Source: Diaminobutyricimonas aerilata
GTDB taxonomy: Bacteria; Actinomycetota; Actinomycetes; Actinomycetales; Microbacteriaceae
DNA length: 64,000 nucleotides
NCBI RefSeq assembly: GCF_002797715.1
Contig: NZ_PGFF01000001.1
Span: 124,001 to 188,000, forward strand
Direction of reading: 5' to 3'
Position 1 is the stretch's first letter. Every line of letters begins with the position of its first letter. Made by a program: the position numbers and the translations under genes. The notes beneath the pieces are model-generated. The model made no database searches. It was not told the origin of the DNA and saw only the letters and a list, made by a program, of their open reading frames with translations. Positions 43,120-51,355 of this stretch are shown one piece after another.

Positions 43120-43907
43120 TCGCCTCGACGCTGCTGTTCATGGTCGGCACGGCCGACGTGCTGCGGGCGCTCCCGCGCCCCGTGCGCTGGCCGGCCGTGG
43201 TGGTCGCCTGGTTGGCACTCGGGGTCGCCATCACGCTCGGCTTGGGTCTCGCATGGCCGCTCACTCTCCTGACCGTCATCGGCGCGACCGCCTGGGTGGC
43301 GCTCATGCCGTCGGACGACCGTGAGCGGCCGCGGCGCCTCTGGCCGGCGCTCCTGCTCGCGGCGGTCGTCGGCGCCGTCGTCGCGGTCGATGGCGCGGCA
43401 CCGCGCGGTCCGCTCGCGACCGCGTGGCGCGAGTCCGCCGTCGGCCCCTTCGCCGACGTCGCGCCCGGGCTCGCGCTGGGGGCACTCGCGGTGGGCGTCT
43501 TCCTCACTCGCAGTGCGAACCTCATCGCGCGAGCCGCGCTCGGCCGCGCGCTCGGAGACAACGCCCCGACCGCCGCGTCGACGAATCCGGGATGGCGGGT
43601 GCGCATCGGGCGTGCCGAGGTCGGCGCCGTCGAGACGGTCCCGCGCGATCCGCGCACCCGGCCGACCCTGCGCGGGGGGCGGATGATCGGGCCGCTCGAA
43701 CGGGTGCTCATCGTCGTGCTCGCCCTCGCCGATGCCTCGACGATCATCGCGGCGCTGCTCGCGGCGAAGGGGATCGTGCGGTTTCCCGAGATCTCCGAGG
43801 ACCGCGGCACCGGGTCGAAGGCCGAGGAGTTCCTCGTCGGCAGTCTCACCAGCTGGGCGCTCTCCGCCGGCGCCGTGCTCTTCGTGTTGGCGGTGCAGGA
43901 ACGCTGA
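43116..43907 (+). CDS. Membrane protein paired with SatD
   Basis: 263 residues from a GTG overlapping the satD stop. About seven hydrophobic helices, with a charged cytoplasmic loop (STNPGWRVRIGRAEVGAVETVPRDPRTRPTLRGGRMIG, about 148-190). The invariable coupling to SatD in this operon suggests the pair acts together, the soluble regulator sensing or controlling the membrane partner. No named family recognised. Confidence 0.75.
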   Translation: MIASTLLFMVGTADVLRALPRPVRWPAVVVAWLALGVAITLGLGLAWPLTLLTVIGATAWVALMPSDDRERPRRLWPALLLAAVVGAVVAVDGAAPRGPLATAWRESAVGPFADVAPGLALGALAVGVFLTRSANLIARAALGRALGDNAPTAASTNPGWRVRIGRAEVGAVETVPRDPRTRPTLRGGRMIGPLERVLIVVLALADASTIIAALLAAKGIVRFPEISEDRGTGSKAEEFLVGSLTSWALSAGAVLFVLAVQER

Positions 43908-43925
43908 TATCCCGTCCGATATCAG
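43902..43925. terminator. Perfect 9-bp palindrome overlapping the stop codon
   Basis: GCTGATATC (43902-43910), loop CCGTCC, GATATCAGC (43917-43925). The stop codon TGA (43905-43907) is inside the left arm. It could end the satD operon transcript; lacking a U-tract it could equally be the operator for a dimeric regulator. Confidence 0.5.
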
Positions 43926-44035
43926 CAGACACCTTATGCCCGAGACGTCCTCGCATCCGGCAGTTTTCGAGAAGCGGCGAGGGCGGTTCCCCGGCAGACT
44001 TCGAGAGGAACATCGAATCACCGGGGAGGAACACC

Positions 44036-44437
44036 ATGACGGAGACCACGGACACGGCGATCGGAACCGCCGCGGAGCCGGAGACCTTCACCTCCGAAGA
44101 GCGCGCAGCCATGAAGGAGCGCGCGAAGGAGAAGATCGGCGAGATGTCGGGCGGCGATCGCGCGATCTCGGAGCGGTTCCACGCCCTCGTCATCGCCGCG
44201 GCCCCTCACCTCACCCCGAAGACCTGGTACGGCATGCCGGCGTACGCGAAGGACGGCAAGATCGTCTGCTTCTTCCAGCCGGCAGAGAAGTTCAAGGCGC
44301 GCTACGCGACGATCGGGTTCAACGACGCGGCGAGACTCGATACCGGGACGGTCTGGCCCACCTCGTTCGCTGTGACGGAACTCGCCGCCGCCGACGAGGA
44401 GTTCTTCGCCGACCTCGTCAGGAGGGCAGCGGGCTGA
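44036..44437 (+). CDS. DUF1801-like protein (paralogue 2)
   Basis: 133 residues from an ATG preceded by GGGGAGGAACACC. Same architecture as the protein at 22158-22610: a charged N-terminal helix (SEERAAMKERAKEKIGEM), then AAPHLTPKTWYGMPAYAKDGKIVCFFQ and TIGFNDAARLDTGTVWPTSFAV. The two share most motif residues but differ in the N-terminal helix length. Function unknown. Confidence 0.8.
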   Translation: MTETTDTAIGTAAEPETFTSEERAAMKERAKEKIGEMSGGDRAISERFHALVIAAAPHLTPKTWYGMPAYAKDGKIVCFFQPAEKFKARYATIGFNDAARLDTGTVWPTSFAVTELAAADEEFFADLVRRAAG

Positions 44438-44509
44438 TCGACCCGCCGGGGATGGTGCACCAGGGCGAGGTCTCGAAGGACCGCTGATCCCGGTCGAAGG
44501 CCGAGAAGC

Positions 44510-44755
44510 TCAGCGACCGTTCCCGCTCAGGCCCGCCGCGCGCAGTTCCGTCAGGTATTCGCTGTCGGCGGGGTGCAGGTAGTACGCCTCCGAGCGCGCG
44601 CCGTCGGGCGTCTGGATGCGCACGGGCGTGCCGCCGGCGCCGATGACGGCATCGAACGCCGTGAGCGGGAGGGCGGCACCAGGATTCGCCAGCAGCCACT
44701 CCTGCGTCGCTCTCTCGCAGCGAGAGAACCAGTGCCCTGCTTCGCCTGTGTTCAC
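44510..44755 (-). CDS. Short hypothetical protein
   Basis: 81 residues from a GTG at 44755 (CACCAT lies 6 bp upstream, a weak -10). Sequence VNTGEAGHWFSRCERATQEWLLANPGAALPL..., ending ELRAAGLSGNGR. A longer frame extends upstream to 44875 but that part looks like non-coding sequence. No family recognised. Confidence 0.5.
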   Translation of the reverse strand: MNTGEAGHWFSRCERATQEWLLANPGAALPLTAFDAVIGAGGTPVRIQTPDGARSEAYYLHPADSEYLTELRAAGLSGNGR

Positions 44756-44851
44756 CGTCCCATGGTGGCGGTGCAAGGTGGCCGGCCGGTGAAGGGGCCG
44801 CAACCATCCGGAGCTGTCTCGAGCGCGCGCCGTGCGATCCGGCGCAGGGGA

Positions 44852-44897
44852 GCTCGGTGTCAACAAAGTTGACACCGAGCGGGGGTCGTCGCAGACT
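44852..44897 (+). promoter_or_regulatory. Perfect 13-3-13 palindrome containing the -35 of the SDR promoter
   Basis: GCTCGGTGTCAAC-AAA-GTTGACACCGAGC (44852-44880) is a perfect 29-nt inverted repeat. Its right arm holds TTGACA (44869-44874), and CAGACT (44892-44897) follows with a 17-bp spacer. The SDR ATG is at 44941 with AAGGAG upstream. TGTCAAC...GTTGACA is typical of TetR-family operators, and a TetR gene lies directly downstream of the SDR. Confidence 0.8.
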
Positions 44898-44940
44898 CGA
44901 TTCGTCCCGACACCGCGGTCGGGCCTGTCGAAGGAGCATC

Positions 44941-45978
44941 ATGCGCGATCCGAACCGTCCGCTCACCGCCAAGTCGTCCATCGGTGACTGGCTCGATCAT
45001 CCGGTGGGTGGCCCCCTCCTGCGCGACCTGCTCGCTCAGGGTGGTCAGGACGAGAGCGCGCTCAAGCCCGTGCGACTGTTCGCGTTGCAGCGCCTCGTCA
45101 CGCTGAGCCAGGGCAAGATGCCGCAATCCGTGGTCGACGACCTCGTCGCGAAGGCGAACGGCGGTGTCACCCCGGTCGTCGACGACGAGCCGGAGGAGCC
45201 CGCGGCGGGCCCCGCCCCGTATGCCGAGCGCATCACGCCCGGCCGCTTCGAGGGCCAGACGGTCATCGTCACGGGCGCCGGATCCGGGATCGGCCGGGCG
45301 ACCGCGTCCCGCATCGTCCGGGAGGGTGGCCGCGTCGTCGCCGTCGACATCTCGCAGGAACGGCTCGCGGAGTTCGCCGCGGCACACACTGATGCCGACG
45401 TGGTCGTGGTCACCGGCGACATCACGAAGGACGACGACGTGCGCGCGATCGTCGAGGCGGCGGGGAGCCGGGTGGACGGGCTGGCGAACATCGCCGGGAT
45501 CATGGACGACATGACGCCGCTGCACGAGGTGTCGGACGCGGTGTGGCAGCGGGTGTTCGCCGTCAACGTGGACGGCTTGTTCCGTCTGTCGCGCGCCGTG
45601 CTGCCGCTCATGCTCGCAGCCGGTCGCGGATCCGTCGTCAACGTCGCGTCCGAGGCGGGCCTGCGCGGGTCCGCCGCGGGCCTCGCGTACACGGCGTCGA
45701 AGCACGCGGTGGTCGGGATCACCAAGAGCTCGGCGTACATGTACGGCGGCAGCGGCATCCGGGTCAACGCGGTCGCCCCGGGACCGGTGGCGACGAACAT
45801 CCAGGCCACGTTCGCCTCGGAGCTCGGTCAGGAGCGCATCGGCGCGGCGATGCAGACGCTGCCGCCCGTCGCGGAGCCGGCGCAGCTCGCCGCCTCGATC
45901 ACCTTCCTGTTGAGCGACGACGGCACGAACGTGTCGGGCGCGATCCTGCCGTCGGACGGCGGCTGGTCCGCGCAGTGA
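44941..45978 (+). CDS. SDR family oxidoreductase with ~95-residue N-terminal extension
   Basis: 345 residues. Residues ~100-345 are a classical SDR: TGAGSGIGRA cofactor motif, NIAGIMDDM (a variant of NAG), catalytic Ser in NVASEAG and YTASK. The N-terminal extension (SIGDWLDHPVGGPLLRDLLAQGG...PQSVVDDLVAKANGG, about residues 12-75) resembles the C-terminal tail of actinobacterial GH3 glycosidases, from memory. A perfect palindrome sits over the promoter, so expression is probably repressed by the convergent TetR protein at 45989-46537. Substrate unknown. Confidence 0.88.
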   Translation: MRDPNRPLTAKSSIGDWLDHPVGGPLLRDLLAQGGQDESALKPVRLFALQRLVTLSQGKMPQSVVDDLVAKANGGVTPVVDDEPEEPAAGPAPYAERITPGRFEGQTVIVTGAGSGIGRATASRIVREGGRVVAVDISQERLAEFAAAHTDADVVVVTGDITKDDDVRAIVEAAGSRVDGLANIAGIMDDMTPLHEVSDAVWQRVFAVNVDGLFRLSRAVLPLMLAAGRGSVVNVASEAGLRGSAAGLAYTASKHAVVGITKSSAYMYGGSGIRVNAVAPGPVATNIQATFASELGQERIGAAMQTLPPVAEPAQLAASITFLLSDDGTNVSGAILPSDGGWSAQ

Positions 45979-45988
45979 CGCGCGGCCG

Positions 45989-46537
45989 TCAGGGCGTGAT
46001 GAGCTGCTGGAGCATCGCGCCGTAGCGGCGGGCGAGGTCGTCGGTGAGGGCGGCGAGCAGCGTCTCGTCGCCCACCACCCACAGGCTGTAGAAGAGTCCG
46101 CCGACGATCGAGGCGCACATCGCCGCACGCAGCTCGGCGTCGTCGCCCTCGAGTCGCTCGCGCAGCGGCGCGACGAACGCGGACACGTGTACGTCCTTGA
46201 GCCGTGAGCCGACGCCTTCGGTGTCGCTCGCGCGCAGCAGCGCGAGGTACACGCCCCGGGTCTGCTCGCCCGAATCGAGCATGAAGCGGATGAAAGCCTC
46301 ACCGAGCCCGTCGAGCGGACCGTCGAGCAGCGCCGCCGGTTCGAGGGCGAGCTGCATCGTCTCGAGGAAGAGCTGCTCCTTGCCGGCGAAGTGCCGGATC
46401 ACGAGCGCCGGATCGACGGCCGCCTCCGCCGCGATGTCGCGCACGGTGGTGCCCGCGTACCCGCGCTCGGTGAACAGCCGCTCGGCGGCGGTGCGGATCG
46501 CGTCGCGCGACGAAGCGCGGGGCGTGGTCGTGTTCAC
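45989..46537 (-). CDS. TetR/AcrR family regulator
   Basis: 182 residues from a GTG at 46537 that is exactly 6 bp after TAGCAT. Helix-turn-helix DAIRTAAERLFTERGYAGTTVRDIAAEAAVDPALVIRHFAGKEQLF (about residues 12-57), then a helical ligand domain of the actinobacterial type. Convergent with the SDR gene; the 29-nt palindrome at that gene's promoter is the likely target. Confidence 0.9.
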   Translation of the reverse strand: MNTTTPRASSRDAIRTAAERLFTERGYAGTTVRDIAAEAAVDPALVIRHFAGKEQLFLETMQLALEPAALLDGPLDGLGEAFIRFMLDSGEQTRGVYLALLRASDTEGVGSRLKDVHVSAFVAPLRERLEGDDAELRAAMCASIVGGLFYSLWVVGDETLLAALTDDLARRYGAMLQQLITP

Positions 46538-46567
46538 CCGTCGATGCTAGGCCCGCCGGGGCCGGAT

Positions 46568-47596
46568 TCAGGGCTGCTGAACCTGGATGAGGACCTTGCC
46601 GACGGTGTTGTTCTGCACCGCGTCGTGCGCATCTGCGGTGCGCTCGAGCGGGAAACGGTGCAGGGGCAGACCCGCCGCCTCCCCGATCGGCAGAGCGCCG
46701 TCGCGGATGGCGGCGTTGACGTCCTCCGCACCCCGCGTGATCGCCTCGGCGCCGACCGTGTAGAGCAGCACGAACTGGTAGCGCAGATTGAGTCGCATCG
46801 CCTGCCCGACGTCGACGGTCAACGGCCTCCCGCGATCGTTGGCGTACGTCGCGATCGTCGCCCGTTCCCGCACGACCGCCGTGTTGAGCGCGTCGTTCGC
46901 GCTCACCGCCACCTCGACGACCTGATCCACACCATCCGGCGCGAGAGCGCGGATGCGCGCCACCGCGTCCTCCTGCGTGTAGTCGACCACGTCGTGCGCT
47001 CCGGCGGCTCGCGCGAGCGCGGCCTTCGCGTCGTTGCTCACCGTCGTGATCACGCGCGCGCCCGACCAACGGGCGAGCTGGATGGCGGCGTGGCCGACCG
47101 CGCCGGCTCCGCCGGCGACGAGCACCGTGCGGCCCCGCAGGGCTCCCGGATGCAGGCGGTCCGGTGCGTCCTCGGCGACCGTCAACGCCCGGTGAGCGGT
47201 GAGTGCGGGCACGCCGAGACTCGCACCCAGCTCGAAGTCGGCCTCATCCGGCAGCGGGATCACCCGGTCGGCGGGGACCACGGTGTACTCCTGTGCGGTG
47301 CCGCTCCGCGGCCGCTGGTACGCCGCGATGACGAGCCACACCCGGTCGCCGACGCGCACGTGCGAGACGCCCTCGCCCACCGCATCGACGATGCCCGCGC
47401 CGTCCTGGTTGGGCACCGACTCGCCGACCGAACCCGCCGCGCTCCCGGATCCCTCACGCGCCTTCCAGTCGGTCGGGTTCACTCCCGAGACGACGACCCG
47501 CACGCGGACTTCGCCGGGGGCGGGATCGGGGACGCTCCGGTCGACCAGGGTCAGGCGGGAGGAGTCACCGGGCGTCGTGTAGATGATGGCCTTCAT
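46568..47596 (-). CDS. Zinc-independent NADPH:quinone reductase (MDR superfamily)
   Basis: 342 residues. GroES-like N-terminal domain (MKAIIYTTPGDSSRLTLVDRSVPDPAPGEVRVRVVVSGVNPTDWKAREG) followed by a Rossmann domain with VAGGAGAVGHAAIQLARWSGARV (cofactor motif). No structural- or catalytic-zinc cysteines are present. Acts on quinones or enones with NADPH. Divergent from the hypothetical gene at 47716. Confidence 0.92.
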   Translation of the reverse strand: MKAIIYTTPGDSSRLTLVDRSVPDPAPGEVRVRVVVSGVNPTDWKAREGSGSAAGSVGESVPNQDGAGIVDAVGEGVSHVRVGDRVWLVIAAYQRPRSGTAQEYTVVPADRVIPLPDEADFELGASLGVPALTAHRALTVAEDAPDRLHPGALRGRTVLVAGGAGAVGHAAIQLARWSGARVITTVSNDAKAALARAAGAHDVVDYTQEDAVARIRALAPDGVDQVVEVAVSANDALNTAVVRERATIATYANDRGRPLTVDVGQAMRLNLRYQFVLLYTVGAEAITRGAEDVNAAIRDGALPIGEAAGLPLHRFPLERTADAHDAVQNNTVGKVLIQVQQP

Positions 47597-47715
47597 GCTT
47601 CAGGCAACGCCGTGACCGCGGCGCCGATTCCTCGATGCGCCGACGGATCCTGCCCCCTTCCGTCGTCCAGCGAGGTGTTACCCGGATGAAACGGAGCCGG
47701 GCGTACACTCCGAAA

Positions 47716-48249
47716 ATGGAGCAGGCGAACAGCACGACGGTCGTCGTGGTGGGCCCCGGGTCATCCGAGGTGCTCGACGATCTCGACCGTCTTCCCAACG
47801 TCACCGCGGCACCGCTGGGCAGCGACCCGGATTCGAGTGTCGCCCATTTCGTGCGCGGCGCGCACACGTCGTACGTCGCGCACGACCGCGATCCGCTCGA
47901 ACACGTCGCCGCGGCGTGGGTCGAACTCTTCGAGGAACGGGCGACACTCGGCACGCTCGATCTCGAGGTCGAGACGGCGGTGGAGGCGTTCCGGCGTGGC
48001 GCTGCCGAGCTACCCGACTACTACATCGTGCTCGAGCCGGAGTCGCTCGTCGGCACGTGGAAGCACTGGTGGCTGGGCGTGCTCGGCGACGCCTCGCCCA
48101 ACCGGGTGCTGCCGGCGGAGTCCGACGTCGCATCCGTGCGCCGGATGCTGGGACGCCTGCCGTCGGGCCGACCCTGGCCGCAACCCGACCGCTGGTTGCC
48201 GGCACTGCGGATGCGCGTGCCGGACCGCGTCGGCATCGCCGGCGCCTGA
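47716..48249 (+). CDS. Hypothetical protein
   Basis: 177 residues from the ATG at 47716, chosen because TACACT (47704-47709) is exactly 6 bp upstream; longer frames lack support. Sequence starts MEQANSTTVVVVGPGSSEVLDDLDRL and has a central helix and DYYIVLEPESLVGTWKHWWLGVLG, with a basic Pro-rich end. No domain recognised. It is followed by the rhamnosidase repeat region. Confidence 0.65.
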   Translation: MEQANSTTVVVVGPGSSEVLDDLDRLPNVTAAPLGSDPDSSVAHFVRGAHTSYVAHDRDPLEHVAAAWVELFEERATLGTLDLEVETAVEAFRRGAAELPDYYIVLEPESLVGTWKHWWLGVLGDASPNRVLPAESDVASVRRMLGRLPSGRPWPQPDRWLPALRMRVPDRVGIAGA

Positions 48250-48255
48250 CCTCCG

Positions 48256-48310
48256 GTCCCTGAGCCCGTCGAAGGGCCGGTCGAGTAGGGCGCCCCGGCG
48301 TATCGAGACC
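48256..48310. repeat. Dispersed elements: CCCTGAGCCCGTCGAAGGG plus a short GGTCGAGTAG element
   Basis: GTCCCTGAGCCCGTCGAAGGGCC (48256-48278) is a copy of the element found at 7887, 12560 and 15301. It abuts GGTCGAGTAGGGCG...GCGTATCGAGACC (48279-48310), a shortened copy of the palindrome described next. Confidence 0.8.
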
Positions 48311-48328
48311 CGGTGCTCGGCTCCCGCT

Positions 48329-48439
48329 GGTCGAGTAGGGCGCTCTGCGCCCGTATCGAGACCTCCGTGCGTGCGGACCCGCGGTCGGGTCGTCGTCCGT
48401 GGGGGTCTCGATACGGCGGCTTCGCGCGCCTACTCGACC
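48329..48439. repeat. Dispersed palindromic element, copy 1
   Basis: Left unit GGTCGAGTAGGGCGC...GTATCGAGACC, right unit GGTCTCGATACGG...CCTACTCGACC, together an inverted pair of ~110 bp. The right end overlaps the end of the rhamnosidase gene: its last codons HPPVE and the stop codon TAG are encoded by the element. A near-identical pair lies at 57891-57999. Confidence 0.85.
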
Positions 48440-51228
48440 GGCGGGTGCTGCGTAGCGACGAGGGCGACCTCGACGGCGGCGAGGTGCTCCTGCGGCGCCA
48501 TCACGAAGGAGTTGCGCAGGGTGCGCTGCGGGATCCACTTCGTGCGCCGCCGGAACTCCCGCGCGGCCTCCGGGCTCTGCTGCGTGAGTGCGTCGATGAC
48601 CGCCTCGTACGCGGACTCGTCGGCGACGACGCGGTCGAGCGGGGTGTCGAGGGTGATCGGCGCCCGCTCGGCGGCGGCCGCCTCGAGCTCCGCGGTGAAC
48701 CGGTGGTGGCCGGAGCCGACCTCGGTCTGCTCGGCCCCGGGCAGCTGCACGCGGGCGCGCACGCCCGCCGGCACCACGACATCCACCTCGAGCGTCGAGC
48801 CCGCGCGTCGCCACTCGACGCTCGCCAGCCCGTACGGTGTCTCGTGGGCGGTGCGTGCCCAGTCGAGGCCGTCGAGCGGCAACGGGCGCACGTCGATCGC
48901 GCGGTACCCCGGCTCAGCGGGAGCGAGTCCGCCGACGGCACGGTGCAGCCAGTCCGCCACGGCGCCGAACGCGTAGTGGTTGAACGACGTCATCTCGCCC
49001 GGGTTGATCGAGCCGTCTTCGAGCATGCTGTCCCAGCGCTCCCAGATGGTCGTCGCGCCCATCGTCACGGCGTAGAGCCACGACGGGTTCTCGCGCTGCA
49101 GCAGCAGTCGGCGCGCGACCTCGACGTGCCCGGCCTCGACGAGCGCGTCCTGGATGAGCGGCGTGCCGACGAAGCCGGTGCTCATGTGGAACCCCGCGGC
49201 CCGCACCAGCTCGGCGAGCCGGTCGCCCATCGCCTGCCGCCGCGTCGCATCCTGCACGATGCCGAATCGCAGGGCGACGGCATAGGCGGTGGGGGCGTCG
49301 CTCAGCATGCGGCCCGCGGGGGTCACGTATTCGCGCACGAAGGCGTCGCGGATGCGGTCGGCGGTTCCGGCGTAGCGCTCGGCGTCGTCGGCGCGACCGA
49401 GCAGAGCCGCCGTGTCGGCGACGAGGCGCGTCGAGCGGTACAGGTACGCCGACGCGACGATGTCGGGGTCCGTCTTCGCGTCGGCCGGGTGCTCCGGAGG
49501 GGCGTCGGGGTCGAGCCAGTCGCCGAACTGGAACTCGCCCTCCCACAGCATCCGCTCGCCCGCGCGACGCAGCAGGGCATCGGCCCACGCGCGCATGCTG
49601 TCGTACTGCGTCTCGAGCACGTCGCGGTTCGCGAACCGCTCGTAGAGCGCGGTCGGGACCACCGTCGCGGCGTCGCCCCAGGCGGCGGCCGGCGCAGCGT
49701 CGCCGGGAAGGGGGTCGGGCACGACGAACGGCACGACGCCGTCATTCGCCGCCTGCTCGAGCGCGAGGTCCTCGAGCCACGACGACAGGAACGCGTCGCA
49801 GTCGAACAGATAGCTCGCGGTGGGAGTGAAGACCTGGATGTCACCGGTCCAGCCGAGGCGCTCGTCGCGCTGGGGGCAGTCGGTCGGCAGCGAGAGGAAG
49901 TTGCCGCGCATGCCCCAGACGACGTTCTCGTGCAGCCGGTTGACGAGCGGATGGGAGGTCTCGAACCAGCCGGTGCGTCGCATGTCGCTGTGCAGTACGA
50001 CAGCCTCGACGGCGTGCGGCGCGAAGTCGCCGGGCCAGCCGTCCACCTGGGCGTAGCGGAAGCCGTGGAAGGTGAACTTCGGTTCCCACACCTCGAGGCC
50101 TTCGCCGCGCAGGGTGTAGGAGTCGGTCGCGGCGGCCGCGCGGAGCGGGCGCAGCCCGAGCTCGCCGTGTTCGAGCACCTCCGCGTGCCGGAGGGTGACC
50201 GTGCTGCCGGCGGGCCCGTGCACGGTGATGCGCAGCCGCCCGACGAGGTTCTGCCCGAAGTCGAGCACGGTCGCACCGGAGGGGGTGGTGATCACCTCGG
50301 CAACGGGAACGGTCTCGATGCGGCGCACCGGCTCGGCGGCACGGGGCGCGGGGGTGACGTCGACCGGAACGATGGTGGCGGCCGGCCATTCGGCGTCGAA
50401 ACCGGGTTGCGACCAGCCGGCCATCTCGAGCCGCGCGTCGTAGTGCTCTCCGGCGTAGATGCCGCTCGCGGTGCGGGGGCCTTCGGATGCGGTCCAGGAG
50501 TCGTCGGTCGCGATGACCTGCTCGGCGCCGTCGTCGAAGGTGAGCACGAGCTGTGCCGAGACGCTCGGCTGCGGCCCGTAGAACGGGCGCGCCATCTCGC
50601 GGAACCCGTAGATCTCGGTGAACCACCCGCCGGCGTAGTCGATGCCGATCGCATTGGCGCCGGTGTGGATGAGGCTCGTCACGTCGGCGACATCGAACAG
50701 CAGGCGGTGCTGGTAGCTCGTCCATCCGGGCTTCATCTCGCCGTCGTCGACGGGCGTGCCGTTGATCTCGACCTGGTGCACGCCCTGCGCGGTGGAGTAG
50801 AGGTAGGCCGATCGCACCGGACGGTCGACGACGAACTCCCGGCGGGCGAGCGCGGGGCGGGCGTCGTCCGAAGGCGCGGCGAGGCCGATGAACGGGGCCT
50901 GCCATCCGGCGCCGCCGAGGTGGCCCGCCGTCACCACGACCGGCTCGCTCCATGCGGAGGTCGAGCCGTCGGCGCCGGTGACGCGGACTCGCAGGGTGCG
51001 CTGCTCACGGGGCTCGAGCGGGGCGAAGGGCCACTCGACCGCGACGGACTCCCCGCCGACGTTCGCCGTCTCGCCACCGCCGTCGATCTCCGCACTCGCC
51101 TGCACCCAGTCCGTGCGGTCGCTCTCGACGATCCAGCTCAGCCGTGGTCGCGCGTCGGCGACGGGGGCGCCGTCGTTGCGGCGGCCGGCGCGGAGGCGGA
51201 TGACGCGCACGTCGTCGGTCGTAGTCAT
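48430..51228 (-). CDS. Alpha-L-rhamnosidase (GH78)
   Basis: 932 residues from the ATG at 51228 (AAGGA upstream). GH78 hallmark DCPQRDERLGWTGD (about residues 446-459, general acid Glu) and GATTIWERWDSM (about 724-735, base Glu) are both present, inside a six-hairpin toroid flanked by two beta-sandwich domains (N-terminal rhamnose-binding-like region and a C-terminal domain). No signal peptide, so it cleaves imported rhamnosides. The C-terminal ~40 residues extend past the usual GH78 end, and the last five residues and stop come from a dispersed repeat. The LacI regulator gene is 127 bp upstream on the same strand. Confidence 0.95.
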   Translation of the reverse strand: MTTTDDVRVIRLRAGRRNDGAPVADARPRLSWIVESDRTDWVQASAEIDGGGETANVGGESVAVEWPFAPLEPREQRTLRVRVTGADGSTSAWSEPVVVTAGHLGGAGWQAPFIGLAAPSDDARPALARREFVVDRPVRSAYLYSTAQGVHQVEINGTPVDDGEMKPGWTSYQHRLLFDVADVTSLIHTGANAIGIDYAGGWFTEIYGFREMARPFYGPQPSVSAQLVLTFDDGAEQVIATDDSWTASEGPRTASGIYAGEHYDARLEMAGWSQPGFDAEWPAATIVPVDVTPAPRAAEPVRRIETVPVAEVITTPSGATVLDFGQNLVGRLRITVHGPAGSTVTLRHAEVLEHGELGLRPLRAAAATDSYTLRGEGLEVWEPKFTFHGFRYAQVDGWPGDFAPHAVEAVVLHSDMRRTGWFETSHPLVNRLHENVVWGMRGNFLSLPTDCPQRDERLGWTGDIQVFTPTASYLFDCDAFLSSWLEDLALEQAANDGVVPFVVPDPLPGDAAPAAAWGDAATVVPTALYERFANRDVLETQYDSMRAWADALLRRAGERMLWEGEFQFGDWLDPDAPPEHPADAKTDPDIVASAYLYRSTRLVADTAALLGRADDAERYAGTADRIRDAFVREYVTPAGRMLSDAPTAYAVALRFGIVQDATRRQAMGDRLAELVRAAGFHMSTGFVGTPLIQDALVEAGHVEVARRLLLQRENPSWLYAVTMGATTIWERWDSMLEDGSINPGEMTSFNHYAFGAVADWLHRAVGGLAPAEPGYRAIDVRPLPLDGLDWARTAHETPYGLASVEWRRAGSTLEVDVVVPAGVRARVQLPGAEQTEVGSGHHRFTAELEAAAAERAPITLDTPLDRVVADESAYEAVIDALTQQSPEAAREFRRRTKWIPQRTLRNSFVMAPQEHLAAVEVALVATQHPPVE

Positions 51229-51286
51229 GGAGGGTCCTTCCTCGGGGGACAGCGGTGTCCTCACGGCCGATGGCGGCCGGAAGCGT

Positions 51287-51322
51287 GGAACGATTCAATC
51301 ACGAGCTCTGTAGAACGGTCTA
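51287..51322 (-). promoter_or_regulatory. Pair of LacI-type operator boxes upstream of the rhamnosidase
   Basis: GTAGA-ACGG-TCTAC (51309-51322, plus orientation) is a 5-4-5 palindrome of the same form as GTAGA-TCGC-TCTAC at 52514-52527. TTGAATCGTTCC (minus strand, about 51287-51300) resembles the GTTGAACCGATTCAAC box at 52601-52616. Both lie upstream of the rhamnosidase start, so both boxes recur at the second target. Confidence 0.6.
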
Positions 51323-51355
51323 CTCCGTGCGTCGATCCCCTGCATCCGACCGTCC

